From: Bradyrhizobium sp. Ec3.3
Lineage (GTDB): Bacteria; Pseudomonadota; Alphaproteobacteria; Rhizobiales; Xanthobacteraceae
Direction: 5' to 3'
Assembly (NCBI RefSeq): GCF_000472925.1
Contig: NZ_AXAS01000001.1
Coordinates: forward strand, 420,208 to 484,207
Length of the DNA stretch: 64,000 nucleotides
Made by a program: the position numbers and the translations under genes. Positions 61,772 through 64,000 of the stretch are shown here, piece after piece (the stretch's first letter is position 1; each line of letters begins with the position of its first letter). The notes beneath the pieces are model-generated. The model saw only the letters and a list, made by a program, of their open reading frames with translations, did not search any database and had not been told where the DNA came from.

Positions 61772-62620
61772 CTAGCGCCAGTGCAACAGCCGCGTTTCCA
61801 GCCAGTTGATCACCTTCCCGACCGCAAGCCCGAATACCGACAGGATCACTACGCCCGCAAGCAGCTGATCCGTCTGCATGAGATTGCCGGCCTGGAGCAC
61901 GAAGGCGCCGATGCCGAACTGGGCGCCGATCATCTCGGCGCTGACAACAAGCAGGAGCGCCACCGACGCGGTGATGCGGAAGCCGGCGAGGATCGAGGGT
62001 AGCGCGCCCGGCCAGATCACCTTGCGCACGATGGTCGCGAACGGGACGTTGAAGCTCTGCGCCATGCGGATGAGGTTGCGCGGCACCGCATCGACACCGC
62101 TGTAGACCGAGATCGCGGTCGAGAAGAACACCCCGAGCGCAATGGTCGCGATCTTTGGTTCTTCGCCGATGCCGAGCCAGAGGATGAGCAGCGGCAACAG
62201 CGCGATCTTCGGGATCGGGAACAGCGCCGAGATGAAGGTGATGCCGACGCTGCGCGCCAGCCGCGACAGACCAATGGCAAAGCCGACGGCGACGCCCGCC
62301 GCGGTGCCGACCAGCCAACCGATGCCGATGCGCAGCAGCGAGGCCGAGAGATGCTGCCAGAGCGCGCCGGAGATCGCGAGTTCGTAGATCGCACGCGCGA
62401 TCGCCGATGGCGCCGGCAGGAACAGCGGATTGACGAGGCGCGCGCTGCCGGCGATCTGCCACATCGCGATGACGAGCGCGAGCGCGACCCACCCGCCAAA
62501 GCGGCTGCTCGCCGGCACGAAGCCCGCGCCGCGGAAGCGGACCGGCCGCGTCACCACGTCCTTTGCTAGCGTCTCGGCCTGGGTTGCGCGATCAAGCATG
62601 CTGGACCTCGCGCTCGGCAT
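61772..62620 (-). CDS. ABC importer permease, SsuC/TauC-like
   Basis: A 282-residue permease with six helices; EAA loop RNLIRMAQSFNVPFATIVRK. It is preceded by the ATPase with overlap (ATG 62620, or 62599). It pairs with the downstream NMT1-type binding protein gene. Being next to the gentisate cluster, it may import an aromatic or unrelated organic acid; no direct evidence. Confidence 0.86.
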   Translation of the reverse strand: MPSARSSMLDRATQAETLAKDVVTRPVRFRGAGFVPASSRFGGWVALALVIAMWQIAGSARLVNPLFLPAPSAIARAIYELAISGALWQHLSASLLRIGIGWLVGTAAGVAVGFAIGLSRLARSVGITFISALFPIPKIALLPLLILWLGIGEEPKIATIALGVFFSTAISVYSGVDAVPRNLIRMAQSFNVPFATIVRKVIWPGALPSILAGFRITASVALLLVVSAEMIGAQFGIGAFVLQAGNLMQTDQLLAGVVILSVFGLAVGKVINWLETRLLHWR

Positions 62621-63365
62621 CGATCGCCTCGTTGCGGATCAGCGACCAGATCTGGTTCTGGAGCATGAGCAGTTTTTCACGCGCAGCAGGCTCGCCGCGT
62701 TCGGCGCGCGTCATCGGTATCGTGACGACCTCGCGAATGCGGCCCGGCCGCCGCGACAGCACCACGATGCGGTCGGCAAGGCGAGCGGCCTCTTCGAGAT
62801 TGTGGGTGACATAGACCGCGCCCATGCCGCCATCGGCGAGCAGGCCGACGAAGTCTTCCATCAGGAGCTCGCGGGTCTGCGAATCCAGCGCAGAGAGTGG
62901 CTCGTCCATCAAGAGAATTGCGGGTCTCACCGCAAGCGCGCGCGAAATGCCGACGCGCTGGCGCATGCCGCCGGAGAGCTGCTTTGGATAGGCCGTGCGA
63001 AAATCAGTGAGGCCGGTACGGCGCAGGGCATCGCCAACCTGCGCGCGGCGCTGCGCGGGCGAGAGCTGGGTGTGCAGCAGTGCGAATTCGACGTTCTCCT
63101 CCACCGTGGCCCAGGGCAGCAGCGCAAAATCCTGGAACACGAAGGTCAGCGGATTGAGGCTGTCCGCAGGCGGCGCGCCGCGCAGTTCCGCAGCGCCCGA
63201 TGACGGCAGCAGCAGCCCGCCGAGGATCGACAAGAGCGTGCTCTTGCCGCAGCCCGACGGCCCGACAATCGCCACCACCTCGCCCGCGCTGACGGTAAAG
63301 GAGACGTCATCGAGCACAGCGAGCTCGCCGAAGCGGTGAGTGATGTGGTTGGCGATCAGGTCCAT
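62592..63365 (-). CDS. ABC importer ATPase, SsuB/TauB-like
   Basis: A 257-residue ATPase: Walker A GPSGCGKST, signature LSGGMRQRVGISRAL, Walker B ILLMDEPLSALD and switch VTHNLEEAARLAD. No TOBE. ATG 63365 is the first after the palindrome at 63388-63427. Part of a binding protein-ATPase-permease operon. Confidence 0.87.
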   Translation of the reverse strand: MDLIANHITHRFGELAVLDDVSFTVSAGEVVAIVGPSGCGKSTLLSILGGLLLPSSGAAELRGAPPADSLNPLTFVFQDFALLPWATVEENVEFALLHTQLSPAQRRAQVGDALRRTGLTDFRTAYPKQLSGGMRQRVGISRALAVRPAILLMDEPLSALDSQTRELLMEDFVGLLADGGMGAVYVTHNLEEAARLADRIVVLSRRPGRIREVVTIPMTRAERGEPAAREKLLMLQNQIWSLIRNEAIDAEREVQHA

Positions 63366-63387
63366 GCGGTCTCGTCCATCTCCCGTC

Positions 63388-63427
63388 CGTCGTTCCGGGC
63401 TCGCCCTCCGGGCGCCCCGGAATGACG
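63388..63427. repeat. Palindromic intergenic element, short copy
   Basis: CGTCGTTCCGGGCTCGCCCT followed by CCGGGCGCCCCGGAATGACG is a short self-complementary hairpin of the same family as 60280-60382, here inside a transporter operon. Confidence 0.7.
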
Positions 63428-63437
63428 AACAAAGCAA

Positions 63438-64000
63438 TCAATCCGCCTTCACATATTCCTTCGCGATGATCGCGTCCGCGTCAAAGCCCTTGTCGGCAAA
63501 ACCCTGCGCTTGCAGCCATTTGATCTGGTTGTCGACGTTCTTCACGTCCAGCTTGCCGTCCGGATCGATATAAGCGCAATTGCCGACCACCTGCTCGACC
63601 GGCAGGTTGGTGTACTTTGCGATGATCTCGAGCAGCGGTTTTGTCTGCTCGTTAATCGGCACGGTGCTGTCCTTCATCGCGGTCAAAATGACGTCGTGAT
63701 ATTCGCGATCGGCTTTTGCCAACGCACCGAGCAGCTTCGTCACCAGCACCTTGTTGGCGAGCGTCTTGGGCGAGGCGAAGACGGCGCCGAGCTGCCAGGG
63801 CGTCTCGTCGCCGACCCAGCCCAGGAATTTCGCGCCGCCTTCGTCCATCAGCTTTCGCGCGGTGGAGATGGGAAGCAGCGCGGCGTCGACGGTCTCGCCC
63901 TTCAGCGCAGCCGCCGCATTCGACAGCGACTGCAGCGGCACGATCTTCACGTCTGATAGCTTGAAGCCATATTTGTCCGCGAGCAGGCCGAGCGAATAGT
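63438..64000 (-). CDS. NMT1/SsuA-type ABC binding protein, partial (runs off window)
   Basis: The 3' part of a periplasmic binding protein, about 187 codons in frame from the window edge. The visible region shows NMT1-type features (LAEKYG-like start YSLGLLADKYGFKLSD, then GETVDAALLPISTARKLMDE and AFAS-like QLGAVFASPKTLAN), ending AKEYVKAD. The signal peptide and first part lie beyond 64000. It completes an importer with the ATPase and permease downstream. Confidence 0.86.
   Translation of the reverse strand, partial: YSLGLLADKYGFKLSDVKIVPLQSLSNAAAALKGETVDAALLPISTARKLMDEGGAKFLGWVGDETPWQLGAVFASPKTLANKVLVTKLLGALAKADREYHDVILTAMKDSTVPINEQTKPLLEIIAKYTNLPVEQVVGNCAYIDPDGKLDVKNVDNQIKWLQAQGFADKGFDADAIIAKEYVKAD

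Noticed and set aside
1..64000. tRNA or rRNA genes, insertion sequences, prophage
   Set aside because: No tRNA T-loop patterns with matching arms, no rRNA stretches, no transposase or integrase genes found.

Overview
This is a GC-rich chromosomal segment from an alphaproteobacterium, most likely a Bradyrhizobium or a close relative. The evidence is the codon bias, the families of small Ala-rich exported proteins, the fused Omp25/OprB-type porin, the abundant palindromic intergenic repeats, and two FixK/FNR-type boxes. No tRNA, rRNA, CRISPR array, complete insertion sequence or phage module was seen. About 58 protein genes are called. Two of them look broken, and two further short stretches are remnants of genes that exist intact nearby.

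Layout. 0-10 kb: a cupin, an acyl-CoA-dehydrogenase-fold flavoprotein, an RDD membrane protein, a PAS-PAS-GGDEF-EAL protein with a degenerate cyclase site, two exported proteins, a secreted TPR protein with a 306-bp internal duplication, and MepA endopeptidase. 10-13.5 kb: molybdate uptake, with a free-standing molybdate-binding (Mop/TOBE) protein, a small exported protein and modABC. ModC here lacks its usual C-terminal TOBE part. 13.5-22 kb: a PepSY-like protein, a potassium/proton antiporter, an MscS channel, methionine aminopeptidase, an AAA ATPase with an apparent amber codon near its start, an Ada-like N-terminal/AraC protein and a divergent EamA exporter. 22-30 kb: a Tat-exported intradiol dioxygenase, RadC, a frameshifted DUF4239 gene, and an inositol-phosphatase-family gene divergent from a four-gene ABC importer. 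The importer is followed by a copy of the radC 3' end. 30-41 kb: small exported proteins, an ECF42-type sigma factor with its DGPF partner and a matching promoter, a two-domain Inh-like protein, a D-2-hydroxyacid dehydrogenase, and an NMT1/SsuA-type ABC importer divergent from a creatininase-family amidohydrolase. 41-52 kb: the fused porin, a Tad-type TadE/TadE/TadG trio, a CorC/HlyC-type protein, an FMN glutamate-synthase-like protein with a PilZ protein, then fpr, an ATP-grasp gene and a small exported protein with FixK-like boxes on both sides. 53-57.5 kb: a periplasmic amino-acid-binding protein paired with a DAACS symporter, a CurA-type reductase and a triple Cys-rich repeat protein. 57.9-64 kb: an aromatic catabolic cluster (FAD aromatic hydroxylase, MarR regulator, zeta-class GST maleylpyruvate isomerase, gentisate 1,2-dioxygenase), followed by an NMT1-type ABC importer that runs off the window edge.

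How they work together. The clearest pathway is gentisate ring cleavage at 57.9-61.5 kb: hydroxylase -> gentisate -> maleylpyruvate -> fumarylpyruvate. Its MarR regulator lies next to a near-perfect 24-bp palindrome that overlaps the -10 of a very good gtdA promoter. Half of that palindrome recurs just upstream of the hydroxylase gene. The final hydrolase and any CoA ligase are not in the window. The second clear circuit is the ECF42 sigma/DGPF pair, which carries its own predicted autoregulated promoter.
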